64,000 bases of DNA from Burhinus oedicnemus (lineage: Eukaryota; Chordata; Aves; Charadriiformes; Burhinidae), in contig VFFE01008908.1 in the NCBI GenBank assembly GCA_008921705.1, positions 241,482 through 305,481 on the forward strand, in the 5' to 3' direction. Made by a program: the position numbers and the translations under genes. Below the pieces are notes generated by a model, which was given only the letters and a program-made list of their open reading frames with translations, did no database searches and had not been told where the DNA came from. Shown here piece by piece: positions 1-14,570 of this stretch (the first letter of the stretch is position 1; every line of letters begins with the position of its first letter).

Positions 1-1119
<1,119 letters not shown>

Positions 1120-1523
1120 TAAAATTTATTTTAATATTACCTCAGTATTAATCAAATCCAATTCTCGACAGCAATAAAAAATGAGTTCTGCTTTTCCCCT
1201 ATGATTGAAAACCAGCTTTCAAAACCTTCTTGTAGTAGTTTTAAAAAAACCGTCAAAAGAAACTGCAGCTTCATTTCCTCTTTTCTAAACTGTAACTTGC
1301 AAAGAAATAGGAAACTTAAACAGGCTGACTGATTGGAAATCCATCAGTATGTATCTAATGCTTTTGCTACTCACCCGGGGAGGGGGGGCGGAGGGGGGCA
1401 AGCGGAACATGGTCCCCTTCTTTTAGAGTTGTTGATACAGGGGGGAAATGGTTGATGTTTATTTCAAAACGCTGCATGACCTGGTTTGTTTGATGGTTTC
1501 TCATATACTAACACTCTCCATAT

Positions 1524-1580
1524 ATTATTATTATTATTATTACTACTACTACTGCTGCTGCTGCTGCTACTACTATTATT
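1524..1580 (+). repeat. Compound, mirror-ordered trinucleotide microsatellite
   Basis: Reads as six ATT, four ACT, five GCT, two ACT and two ATT units with no interruption. Neighbouring blocks differ by one base, so it probably grew from a single array by point changes and slippage. It is intronic and not translated. The tyrosine-, cysteine- or serine/asparagine-rich open frames it creates are artefacts. Confidence 0.95.
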
Positions 1581-4500
1581 TTTTGCCATTTGTAGCCAAT
1601 GAGGTTTTTTTAAGTGCCAAAAGGGGGTAAATTGGAGTATATTGAATGCGATGCAAAGGTATGACCTGTTTGTGTAACTGCCTTTCCAAATGCTTTTGAG
1701 TCCTGTCTGTCTCCCTGCACCTCGCTGCTCTGGCTGGGCGGCTCTGGCAGCGTGTCTCTGTGTAGGCAAGAGGTTAGCAAAGAAGGGGAAATTAAAACAA
1801 TGTTGTACATTATATAGTTACCAGCTATTGAAAAACCTATTTTGTATGCAAGACAGCAGGGTAGAGATATATGGAAAGCCTTGGGCTAAGTACAGAAGAT
1901 AATTACATTTGGAATTTTACTGAGTTAAGTCATTTATAGCTTCAAATAGTTGGAGAGAAAAATCAGCAAAAACACACTTAAACTTCTTGTTGTTACTTTT
2001 CAAGATAAGCATTTAAAAAAATGTCTTTTATCTTCTTATCTTACAAATTACCCTTTTTCTTTCATAGATATTTCCTAAATTTTACTTTCAGGAACACACT
2101 GGTCATGACACTCTTTCACTATTAGCCGAAGCAATATAAACTATTTTAATACCAGTTTTATAAAATCAAACTACCAGTCATAAAATATCAGAGTGTTGCA
2201 GAAAATGTTATGAGAAATGGTCTGTTATTTTAACAAGTTTCTTGGGAATTAGGGGGAAAAAAAAAAAAAAAGTCTGCAGTCTTCCTGGTAAACCGAGATA
2301 TGAGATAATCTTTTACCAAGAGGCAGTAATATTCAGGCGTAAGGTAAATCTAGATTCTTCAGTTAGAGTCAGCTTGAAAAGCATTAATCCTGCAGTCGCT
2401 GGGCATGGCTGTGCCTGGAACCATGGGAGGATGCCCTGTGTTAACAGTTGGACAGGACAGAGCTGATACTTGGTTATCAACTCTCCATAAGCCCTCGACG
2501 ATATTTTCGAAAGATTTTATCAGCGGTGCATTCTACTAATTGTTGTAAGTGACTAACAGTTAGAGCTTCACACCTGTGAAGTGCTGGGGAAGCCCTCCTA
2601 GCGTAGAGTCATGGCACGGGAAGGCAGCATAAAGGTCCCCAAGGCACAAGAACATAATTTCAAAGTGGTGTGAGGGCCAAAAAGTTCTGGTTTTGTTTTT
2701 AACAATCATACTAGCACAATAGATAGGATGAACTGGAGGCTTGATTTAGACAGGGACGTTGATATCAGAGTGAGACCATCTATGCATTGGCCAGCGAGGA
2801 CAGGGGGAGGGGAAGGGTGATTCTGCTTCTGAAATGTATCTGTAACTCCTCTCTTCTCCCTCTCCCTTCATCCTGTGTATCAGCCTTCTAATACTTTAGA
2901 AAAATAAATCTGCCTAAATATGTATGAGGATTTGTCCTCCAGTACCTAGTATTTCTGGCTGTGACCTGTTTTTGCACAGAACCGTAAGAAAACGAAAGTC
3001 TGGCCCAATAGCAGGGTTTTCAGTGACGTGGCCTGCAGCGCCCAACGTGTTGTAGCCAGGAGCAGGTGGACTAAGACCATTGACCTGATACTCCTGCGAT
3101 GGGGCAGTTACCAACAGCCCTGTGGGCGACTGTTTGAGTTTTGTGAGCTAGATAGAAGAGGGACCCATAGCCTTTCCCACTTGACCTGCAGTGCTCAGCA
3201 CTGACGAGCAACTTTGCCTTCCAGCGGAGCTATGAAGCATCACATGCTGTTCAGGGTCCAACACCGTGGCAAGATCTAAATGCCGCACTGATTCATCCAT
3301 GTACAGCCCCCTCAAGACAAGGGTAGAATTTAACAAATTCATTCCACCTGAGGGACGCACTTCAGGTTTCGAGTGTGATGGATCCAAATGCAAGCCTTTC
3401 TTTTTTTCTTTGTGCTCTTACTTATTTTACACACAATAGTTTTATCAGTGTCGTAGACAGAGATAAGTGTAATGTCTTTTAAAGAAAGTGATCTTTAAAT
3501 GAACTTTCTGAAAAAAACAGATCTGTTTTGTGTTTGATTGCAAATGCCCCTTTGCAGAAGTATCTCGAAGCTTTGGTCTCAGCATTTCCATCACAAACAT
3601 ACTTAAAATATAACAGACAAGGTAGAGATCTTCTCATATTTCACTTTGTTTAAACCATCCTGACATGATCATTTGTTGCCATTATAAATAGTGAGAATTG
3701 GGCTGTTGGGTAAAACACAAACACAGGAACATATCCCTATCCTTAGCTAGTTCTTAGCTGGAATAGGACATCCATTTTGCAGCACCACCTTTGAGTGGAA
3801 AAACATTTCAGGACAGCAACAAGGCTATGTTAAGTTTAAAAAAGTATCTCCTAGTGGGAGAACGTGAAGACAGCTGGCCATTTGCAGTGTAGTGAGAACA
3901 CTGCCTGGGCCCGTTTTCCTAAAGCCTGCGTTGACACTCTTGAAAAGTGGGTCCTAAACCTTTCTACTGCACAGCCGAGCTAGGCACGTAACGGGAGGGA
4001 AGAGGCTACACCTTGGTTGTCTCTTGCATTGCCCATGACTGCCTTCCTTCTCCTTTGTCCTTGGTCTGTCCAAAATCCCGCGGCTGAAGTGATCTCCCCT
4101 TCCTGTTGATGTGGCCACGTTGCTCCTGTTGAATGCCCTCGCTGGGTATCCATTTTCGCATTCCTGCTCCTTGCCGTTGTTTTCTGTCTGTTCTTCCTCC
4201 TGTGCAATTTCTCCATTGTCTGTGCCTGATGCCTTCTCTCTTGCTCCTTGGTCACCGGACTCCCGTGCTGCCCCCTCGCCTTGAGCCCCGTCTGGCCTGC
4301 GCTTTCTGTGCCTTCCCTCTCCTGCCTTTCCCACCTGTGGAGCTTTAGGATTTAACCTCTCCGGGGCAAGGCGTGGATCTTGGTGTCCGCGTTTGCAAAG
4401 CTTGCTCTGGATGTGTTTTCTGTTGAACCACAGTTAGGCACCTAGATCGTGCTCGTGCCCCACAGAGGTGAGGGAAACCTCATGAAATCGGCTCGCTGCG

Positions 4501-6480
4501 AGGAGCTGTGTGGCCACCTGAAAACTCCCACCATGCAGAGCTTTCCAAGTGGATATAGGAAAAAAGGAGGTGGCTTCAGATGGGACTGTATTATAGTCCT
4601 CAGCCTCCCTGTACAGAGCAGATCCTTTCGTGCATGGCAGAACGGTTCTTGCCCAAGAGCTCTATCAGTAGATCAAGAGCGTTTTCCAGCACGTCTAGTA
4701 ATAATCCCCATTTCTGGACCATCTGCACTCCAGTGAGTGCCACCGGTGAGAATTTGCTCCCATCGCTGGCTGAGCAAGCCCTCATGCCTTCTTTTGTATG
4801 ACCCCGCTGACCGGAGGGGCTACTAGTGACATTCTAGTTTTATATCACTACTGCTTCCTGACCTAAGGGAAAAACAGTTTAAAGAAATTCTTCAGATTTT
4901 TTTACTTCTCTTCGGTGCTTTGAAACTAAGAGACCTCTATTTTTCATAATTTAAACTCCTGCCTAACTGGGTGAGTGTTTGAATTCCTAGACTATGACAA
5001 AATGCTAGCGTGTGTCTGCCTGAAATGTCGAGAGGATCTTTAATAACCTCCATCCACCAGAAACGGCGTTAAAAGCATTGCTAAGATGATGAGTGAAAAC
5101 ACTACAAACAAGGACCCCGGCCGTTCGGAGGGAGGTGCACCGCTCCGTTTTGCCGAGGGGGCCCGGGGGAAACGCTGCAGGGTGTGCCCCGTGCTGCCCG
5201 GCTGCCTTTCCCTCCTGCCGCCGTGCCGGTGCAGGCAGGAAGCTTTCAGGTGCCTGCCTTTTATTTATTTTGGCTGGAAGATGTTGTTCTTCTGCAGTAG
5301 CCTGCAGACCAAAATTTAATGCACAGATGACCCTGCCAAGCAGCCCCTGTGCCCAGCGACTGCTACGGACAAGAGATTGCACAACAGAGCTGCGCTGAGA
5401 GTACGACTGTTTCTCGGTTTTAATTTGTTTTGTGTGAAGCACGGCGGCTGAGGGGTGAGACCTCTCCTCTCTCTGAAGAGGTCCTCGGAGGACTCTCAGA
5501 GGGAGAAGTTTCTGCTGCAGCGCTACGATAAGAGCCCGTCGCTGCCCTTCGGCTCTTCCGTGAAGTCCAGCGCAGATCTGGTGATGAGATTGCAGATCTG
5601 CTCTAGGTGTCGGGTTTTCTCTCTTGCCATTGAGGTTTTTCACCAAGAAAAGAGCAGCTGTTTGAAAAACCCAGTGATTTTGCTTTTGCACTTCCAGAGC
5701 ACACAGTGGTGACACCATTTTTTCCTTTATTTAATTCCTGTCTTGGAAACCCACGTGCCAAGTTTTATCCCATCGTGACGCCTTTCTGGCACGGTCAGAA
5801 ACCCCTCGCCTTGCGGAGAGCAAGACAACCTTGACTGTAAGGTTATGAATGGGGATTTATGACCAAGTCTCCTTTTATATACACTTAGCCCAACTTTACT
5901 GCTACAAACAGATGACGGTGATAAGGTGGGCAGGTTGTTTAAAGTTTTGCTGGAATGTGAGCAGAGTTCTCCTCTTGGCACCAGGAATCTGGCTTGTCTA
6001 AAGCGAAAACGCAGCTCTGCAAAAATTGTCATTTGTAAGAATCTGATCCAAGTCCTGCTGGAAAGAGTCGTCTTTATGTTGGGCATGTAGGTTAACACCA
6101 CCCCTTTTTCATTAGCATTGTTTCCTAATATCTTTCCACTGTTTTTTTTTTTTTTTTGAAGAGCAGCTGGAAAAAGTCCTATTCGCACATCCAAAAAACT
6201 TCTTGTTTCCAAAAATAATGAGCATTAGTGTCTGGCCAGTGTCTTCTAAATGCATTGGGAAGCCGTCCTGGCCAAGGCTGCATGTGGTTGTGATCCCAAG
6301 ACACCAGCTCGGTGCAGATCTCAACCAAAAAATGCCAGAGGCGTCAAGAGCGGGAGCGTTGCCCCAGCTCTTGAGCATGATGTCACCGATGAGAAAGGGT
6401 GAAAGCATTGGTCCTGCGGCGTTGGGTGCCCTGAGATGAGCGCTCTGGGGCAGTTCCTGATGCTGTTACCCTTTCCCACC

Positions 6481-6840
6481 CTGCTGCCCTCAGGCAGATC
6501 CCAAAGGGATGCTGGCAACTCGCGCTGCTGCTCCTGCCCCACGCTGGGGTGCCCCTGCTCAGGCTCCCAGCCTGGCAGCCCCGGGTGGCTGGCGAGGGAC
6601 TGTGCCACCTTCCCAAGTAAAAGCGAGGTGTTTTCTAGAGCCGAGGCCGCCCGCCGTGCCCCGCGGAGGTGCCTCGTGTGGTTTAACCACCGCTGTCTCT
6701 GCACTCGCTGCGCACGCCGCAAAGCCTGTACGTGACGTAAAAGCCACGGTCCGTCTGTGCCGCTTGTTCTCCGGTCTGAAAGGAGGCAAACGCAGCTCGG
6801 AGCCGCTGCCTCGCTCGCTTTCTGCTGCGCCTCCTGAGCT
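6481..6840 (+). promoter_or_regulatory. Intronic CpG-dense block with a CRE-like site
   Basis: By hand count there are about 30 CpG dinucleotides in 360 bp, in GC-rich sequence within an otherwise CpG-poor intron. A CREB/ATF-type TGACGTAA lies at 6733-6740. The block ends about 310 bp before the zipper exon at 7154. It could be an internal promoter or an enhancer. No TATA box or initiator is compelling, so the function is inference only. Confidence 0.4.
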
Positions 6841-7042
6841 GGAGTGGGGCTGGTTAATAAACATGATTCACTGTTGTCTTTTAGCTGTCAGGGCTAGAGT
6901 GAAGCTCTTGGTGCCGGCAGGTCTAGCTCTTCTCACTCCAGGGCTAATGCATTTTGCTTTGGGAAATAGTGACACCCAGCACCACGCGTTAGCTTTACCT
7001 CACGAATAGGCCGTATACAATTTCCAAACTACTCAGCAATAA

Positions 7043-7312
<270 letters not shown>

Positions 7313-10300
7313 TGATGCAAAGCGTGGCCCGCTTCGGAGCCAGTCGCGGTGAGGAGATGCAAAGCCCCGCTTTGCGGGAGGCGCCGCCACGGGCACCCGG
7401 GTTTCATCCTTCCCCTCTCTTCAGGGAATTTGAAAGAAGTTTTGCTCTAAAGCTGATGCGTTGGGCCTTTTTCTGGCCTCGCATACTAGCCTGTAAGTTG
7501 CTTTGCATCAGTCGAACTCGCATGAAATCTTAGGAAGTGTTAGGAAGGAGATATAATTAAATTATATTTAGTATATTTACTTTTCTTTCTCCCTGTGTGA
7601 CAGACGCTTACGGTAGAAGAGACTGTAGCTGCGTGTTTTGATGATAATCACGGTTACCCAGTATCATGTTTTATACTGTTGAAACTGAGAAGGGAAACCT
7701 TCTCCAGCCCAGGTTGCCCTTTAAAAAAGGGGGTGTGAGGGAAGCAAGTGGCTTTGTAGCCCAAAGCAGCTCCTGGGTACCCCCAAACCCAGGCGAATCT
7801 GCCACCTCGTTCCCTGACCAAAAATGACTCTTCTTCAGCTGTTGTTTTCTCCCAACCTCTTAATGCTGAAAATGTTCCTCGGAGCTTCCAATGACTATTC
7901 AAAATGGAGAGAGTGCTTTGCTTCTTGATTTTAAGATTTGTAAGATTTAAAGGTACACTGGCTTTATTTGATTTTGCTTTGAGTCATTGTGTGAAAATTA
8001 ATTGAGCGTTGACAATCTATAGTTAGTACTAGCAATTTTAATCAATATGCAATGATGCAGCATAATGACAAAGTATTGGTTTATCTGTTTTGACTGATTT
8101 TTTTTCTATAAATAAAGCAAACACACGCCCATATATGTGTGATTTATGGTGATAGAAATAAAAAGGAGTCAGACTATTAACCCAGCAAATATGGTAGCCT
8201 GCCAAGATGCAGTTGGTAGACAAAATTAATGTCTGAAACAGAACGCATTACAGAGATAGAGAACATAAAATCATTAAACACTTCGCGCACCCATTTTTAC
8301 TAGAAGAGGATTTCTCAGTTTCCATGTAGTTGGAAATAAATGGCTGCAGAAGTGCATAGGGAGGCTACTAGACAGAAAATTGCAGGCTATTCAGCAACGC
8401 TGGAGCAGATGTCAAAGTCAACGGGAAATTTCGGTGCCTTCTTGGAGAGAGTTGAGTGGTAGGTATAAACCCTTCCATTTAAGCTGTTGAGATGCCGAAA
8501 ATTGCTTGATCTGGTGGATACCAGCCCTCTAGAGTAGAAACTACTTACAGCGTCTATAAAAATAGCATTCTTCTAGTTCCTCGCGTCCATCTCAGCCTGA
8601 ATGCAAATGCTTCAGCGCATTGTTGGCAAAGTACGTAGACCCAACAGAATGGGGAGGAGGTTTGGTTTCTATAGCTCTTACTGGATTAAAAATTAAAACA
8701 GCGGAATAATCTGGGAGTCTCAAAGCACTCTGCCTTGAGGCCTTTCATAACAGCGGTGCCCCTCAGGAGGAAGGATTAAAAACTAGAGGGAGGAAATCAT
8801 GAGAAGGCAAGCAGCGTTTGGCAAGGCACCTCGTGATCGATGCTCGGCCGCGGCGGGCAGGAAGCTTTCGCGGGCGTTGTAGGCTAAGGAGATACCAGGC
8901 GGTGTCGCCATGAAGATTAGTGTTAACAGCTAATAAACAGGGAAAAGCAGTGGGGGGAAAAAAAAAAAAAAATTAAAAAAAGTGAACGCAGGGGGAAAAG
9001 GGCTGTCTTGATTAGTATTAAAAATGTTTTACATTCTGGAAAATTATAGCTTTGTTGGGGACCTCCTACTAAATTTATTTTTAACTGCTCTATTGAAAAT
9101 TCTGTACCACTAGTCAACATTATCTCTCAGTTGCTCAGCACAGTGTTTCTTTATTAAAAGAAATAGGCATGAATATTTTTGACTGAAAAATTAATAGCTT
9201 TTGAATTCATACACAGCAGGTTTTCTTTTGCAAAGAAGTCCAATATCGCTGCACAGCACTTCTATAACCATTTATTTAGAGTCCAAGTCAAACCTTTGAC
9301 AGCTAGAGCAGTGTTACAAGCCAACATAAAGAACTCCAAGATGTAAACCAACAATAGGCAGTCTGTGTGAGGTTTGCCATTGTCAAATACATAGATTGTT
9401 TGGATTAGTTTATGTAAATGTACTGTTGTATTACCCTTTGGAAAAAAAAAGATCACATTTGTGTATGAAAAGTGGTTTCGTTCACAGGCAGCATTATAAA
9501 TTCCTTATCCTTTAACTTACATGTTAGAAGTAAAAATTGGTGCCTGACAGGCCTATATTGTGTGGCACTCTGTTGTTGGATTGAAACTGCCTTCTTTTCA
9601 TTTATTGAAATATAGAAAAATTTATTATAGATACCATCTGATAAATCAGAAATTATTAAAATATGTATAGGTGAAGCATTTGAAAATTAATTATAAAATG
9701 TAGAAGTATAGTGTTTTGCATAAATTGTGCTTTCCTAGTGAAAAAAAATACACAGGCATTGCATAGACTGTGCTAGACCCTAGTCCTTTTAACTCAGTGG
9801 GATAGGGCTTTGGTAAAAAGATCTGATGACCATTATTGCAGTGCAAAGTATTCTTTACATCCAGTAATTAATTTTTTTTTGCCGACATAACTAATGCAAG
9901 GTGTATGTTAGAATTAATATATTACGGTACATCGTTGATTTTAAAGGAAAGAGCGGCTGCGAATCCAAACATAGCAGTGAATTGGGATTTAAAATTACAG
10001 CCTTTTCATGACCGAGGAAATGTTTTTATTCTGCTTAAAGGATCTTAATGCTTGTTTTTAAACTATTTTCGTACTGGCAGGTAAAATTGGTGACTGAGCG
10101 TCTGTGTTAACCACGTGCCATTTGTAATCCGCACTGACCACTGATGCGGTCTTTGCCTTTTGGGCTTCAGGCAGTAGCTGAGCGGGTGGGTTTGGACCAG
10201 TTGGACCACAGCCAGGTTCTTGGTGGCTGTGCATCAACTGAAAACTCGCCCGGCTTCAGGGAAGGGTTGCTTGTCCAGTCTAGCCGTGTCCATCCATCGC

Positions 10301-13300
10301 ATCCCCACCTTCAGGTGGCTTTGGCTTCTTGAAGTAATTTTGACCTTGGGAAAGGGTGGTGGAGCTGCCTGTGCACGTCACTACACCAGTCCACCAAGAC
10401 AGCTGTTCAATAAAGCTCTTTAGACCTATTAAACCCAATGAGATTTAAGCACGTTCTTGTATAGTGTAGTGGTGGATGGCCCAAGTCGCTGGCAGATAGG
10501 TGCCTAGGCGGGGAGTCGCTGCTGATGCCTGGTGTAGTCAAAGGGCAGCTCTTCCCCTGCTGCTGGGGAGCTGCTGGCAGCAGGGCTGGGGAGGGGAGAG
10601 CACGTCAGGAGCCGGGGCAGTGCTCAGTGCCACCTTTAAAAATGTCCAACTTCATAATCAAAATTCCCAACGGTGCAGCACTTTAAAAGAAAATGAACGT
10701 ATCTGACAAGACTTGGAGCAGGCAAAGTTGTTCCTGTTGCTGCTATGTGTGTTGTTTTGGTGAGACTAAAGGACCTGAATAAAGCGAGAACAAAGCTGTC
10801 TGTGAAGGAATATGCTGTGACATATTTTTATAAGGTGAATTTTTTTCAAAGTTAAAAAAAAACCAAAGCACAACACAAAAGCCAGAACGACGATTTCTCA
10901 AGAATTTTCTTTCTGGATTTGCTATTAAGGTACCTTCCCCTACATGCTATTTTCGTTGGTGTTAGTGATCAGCATAATAGGTTGAAATGGAAATACGCTC
11001 TCTTTCGGGGGATTAGCTTATGTCGAAGTTCATAGGAAGGGAAGGAAAAGGAAAAAGCATCAACCAACAAGTAATTCTGCGTACTGGGTGCTATAACTGT
11101 CTTTTAAAAATCGATAGCAAACTTTTGAAGAAACTTTTGGCACTTTAAATAAAATGCACTGTTAGATATCCCTTCTTGAATGTATTTTTTTACCCTAACC
11201 CTAGCAGTTACGATTGTTTTGAAATACTGTTTTTAGCAACTGTAATAACAAAGCATTAAAAAAAAAAAATAGTCTTTTAACCGTTGAGGTAATGACTGAG
11301 CATTTTAGCTGCTGTAGCCGTACTTTATAGTTTGAAAAAATAACGATACGCGGCAATAAAGAGAGATTCTCAAGCACAACAAAAGCTGTTTTTATATACT
11401 GGTTTTCATTAAGTCTCACTCCTCAGCTTCGGTTTCCTTAGTATTCCTGCCAATAACAACACCTGCTAAGTGATTGCTGCCCGCCAGGCTCTGCATCTAA
11501 TGCACTAATGTGTCCAGGCTGAAACGGGAGAGGAAGACACAGCGTTGAACGAAGTTTTAGGCCCAGCCTTAGCTTTCTCTCCCACCCTCGGTGTCAAGAG
11601 AAGGATTCTCTGCTCCAGAGTGTTTCAGTCCCAGGAACTCGCTGCAGATAAATCCTCAGCCCCAGCTGGGACCAGAGCGGCAGCATCCGTCGCAGAGGAG
11701 TCACTGCCCTGCAGCAGTGGGTACGGCCCCACCGGGATGCTGAGAAATATATATATATTTTTTTTTCTTTGTTTCTTTTAAAAGAGTTTCAGAGGCTTTT
11801 TTATGTGCAGCCACTATTGTCATGTAAAATGTTTACACAAAAAGAAATCAGGCTGAGCCCTAATGGGAGAGCCACTTACTGGAAAATCTATGGTACGGGG
11901 TGAAGGAGAGGGTTACCTCTCTGCCTTGTTTATATCTAAAGAAAAAAAAAAAAGAAAATGACTCAGTTTTCACCTTTAATAGGAAGACATGACTATTTCT
12001 TGAAAGGGAAGGTTAATAATAAAATCCTAAGCAGGATATTGAACGCTGAAACAATTATGGCATTTATGATGAAGTTAAAACAGTACGAGGAAATGTTCTC
12101 AAAAACCAAAACTGCACAAAGCACCCAACAAGGTTCAGTGATTGAATTTGCAGGGTTTCAGGACCTAAAACTTGTGGGGTTTGGTGGTTTTTCTGTTGGG
12201 TTCCCCCCCCTCCCCTTCTTGTTTTTGGGGGTTTTTGTTTTGTTTTTTGTTAAGGCTGGAGGAAATGCTCCCTCCCCCCCATCCCCAGTACAAACATTAC
12301 AAAAACATTTAACTCTTTGGTGCAAGGGCCGTACTCTCTGGCGTACTGGGAGAGTGCCCCAGGGTGCCTTGTGGCCGTGCAGGAGTTCTCGCTCACGGAA
12401 GTGCTGACTCCGTGACTTAGGCTCCCTCCCCTCTGACAGCAGTGATATGTCCTCCAAAAACTACGGTATGTGGGAAACGGGCTGTTCGCAAAATACAAAT
12501 GCGAACAGCTTTTCTAATCATAGTAACTTGTTTTTAAATAGAAAATGCAAACAGGGAGAAACTGTGTCGAGTTTCCATCAGGAAAAGAAACCCTCCCTGC
12601 CTGGTCCCTCCCTGATCTTTGCCCTGCACAATCAGCCGCGGCCGCTTTCGCGTTTCTAATTGATGCCAGTATTAAGATTTAATAGTTTACCATTCGGATT
12701 AATAATTCAAGATGGCAACAAAACCAACACCATTCATAATTTGTTATTCTGCTCTAATTCACAACCGATTTTTCAGCCTTCCTGCTATAGATGCAACAAA
12801 GAAAGCAGCAGCGAGGGTCTGCCGAGGGAGCGCAGCCCTCTCCTCCCGTACCCTAGCTTGTGTTTTGGTCACGGCACCGGCAGGGATCAGACCCCGGCTG
12901 GAAGAGGAGAGTGTCATCAAATAAAACACGGAAAAAGGAAAAACTTCGCTAGCGATCGACAAGGTCGTGTTTCATTAACTTGTTGGTTCAGGCTCGCAAG
13001 CGGTTGTCGGAGGTGAAACGCGGCACACTCGCTGTGTTCCAGCTTTTTGTTCTCTCTTTCCTCACAGACTGCAGTCATGTTTAATTTGGAAACTGGGCTC
13101 CTTTGGCAAATTAGCAATTAGAACAATTTTGTGGGAATATGTATATGTGTCATTAGTTTTCCTGCAAATTAATAGCGAGAGCAGAGGTCAGGCAGAAATT
13201 TTCCACTTGACTGCAGCTCCTCTGTTGAGATTTGGCACTTTGTTTTGGAACGGCCACAGCTGCTCAAAGCCACAGTCTTCCTTTAGGAACTGTCTTTTAA

Positions 13301-13420
13301 TTAGTTTACCTCATAGCCATTATTACAAATATTACTGCCTCCCCTCCTTGAAATAAAATTACTGTTTCTACAAAATATTCCGGTGACATCTTGCACCACT
13401 GCACATTGATGGTGGGGTCA

Positions 13421-13620
13421 CTCGGATGCAGCGTTTAATCATTAGATCACCTCCATAAGCATCTCCTAATTAGAGTCCTTACAATACAATTTTATCTGGT
13501 AATTAGCTGAGATTGGCTGCTTCCTCTGTAGCTTATTAGTGGCAGCCCAGCAGTGGGTGTGAATCACAGTGTCATTTGTCAAGCCTGTTAAAGCCCCCCC
13601 CTTTGCTCGTCCTCTCCTGT
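13421..13620 (+). promoter_or_regulatory. TAAT-rich candidate conserved non-coding element
   Basis: About 200 bp with repeated homeodomain-type cores (TTTAATCATTAG, TCCTAATTAGAG, GGTAATTAGC, CTTATTAGTG), low CpG and no simple repeats. This composition is typical of the conserved enhancers known to be dense in FOXP1 introns. Conservation itself cannot be seen from one sequence. Confidence 0.3.
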
Positions 13621-14100
13621 GTTTATTCCTACTTGCTACCTACGCTGAAAAGCCTAAAGAAATTTAACTGGATTCCAGTTCTTTAAGCAGGGAACGCTGA
13701 CCTTTGTGGATCCGTTCTCGCAGTTCCCTAGTAGAAACAGATGAAACGTTAAGTTTTTACACACTGAAAAAGGAAGGGGGCTCTTTTGAAATGGAGTAGT
13801 TGGAGCCGTAAGGGTGAAGCACGAGCGGCGATCTTTCCAACGGGAGGGTCCGGCTGCCGAGCCTGCGCTAGAGACGGGCGCTTAAAATTGATGCAGATTT
13901 GCTCGCAGTTATTGGACTGTTAAAATGTCCATTTAGAAACTGAGATAAAATACAGTAGGTTTAATTTCGTGGTGAGACCTGTCAGTCGTACTATGATTAT
14001 TGTCGCTGGTCCTTTTATCATATGTAATAGATGGATAGACGGATAACAGGGAGACATGACTGCATGTGTGTCCCTAATCGGTGTCCTTAAATCACGCCAG

Positions 14101-14570
14101 TCAACGAACGGACTGGGCTCTCGGCGGCGGTGGCAGCACGTGGCGGCAGTGCCCGGCGCCGCAGGGCTTTGAACACGCGTCCTCACCCCCAGGTTGCATT
14201 TAGCGGTTCACGCCAGTGCGGGAGTCTCTGGGAAATCAATAACCCATATTTCACCGTCTTTCGCCATCCCTCGCTGGGTTTGCACTCTCCGGCCTCGCCA
14301 CAAAGCGTTAAAATATTTCCCGCTGGATGGCGAAACGTCCTTTGCGAGCACCTGCACAGAAAGATGGGTGTTTGCAGGTCTGCTGCTCGCCGCCACCTTT
14401 CCTTGGAGCGGCGCCCGAGCTGCCGGTGCACCGGCACAGCGCCGGGCATCGGTGGTGGGGCTTCCCTCGGCTTGCTCCGTCTCGCCGTCGGGAGGGAAAA
14501 GCAATCAGGCTTTATCTGTGGCTCCGCTGCGCCCTTTCTGCGGGCGATGGGCTTTGTGCGTTGGTATTCT
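14101..14570 (+). promoter_or_regulatory. Intronic CpG island
   Basis: A hand count gives about 45 CpG dinucleotides in 470 bp, in clearly GC-rich sequence flanked by AT-rich intron. This meets the usual CpG-island idea of CpG near or above expectation. It lies 1.35 kb before the exon carrying LNLV and the forkhead linker. A transcript starting here would encode the forkhead half of FOXP1 without the zinc finger and zipper. That is inference; a GC-rich avian intron segment or an enhancer are alternatives. Confidence 0.45.

Noticed and set aside
5005..5718. 237-codon minus-strand open frame inside a FOXP1 intron
   Set aside because: GC-rich sequence with no recognisable domain, no splice or promoter context, and frames open on both strands; best explained by chance.
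11190..11205. Interstitial telomere-like CCCTAACCCTA, and GGGTCAGGGTT words near 18905-18945
   Set aside because: Only about two units each, within chance expectation for 64 kb.
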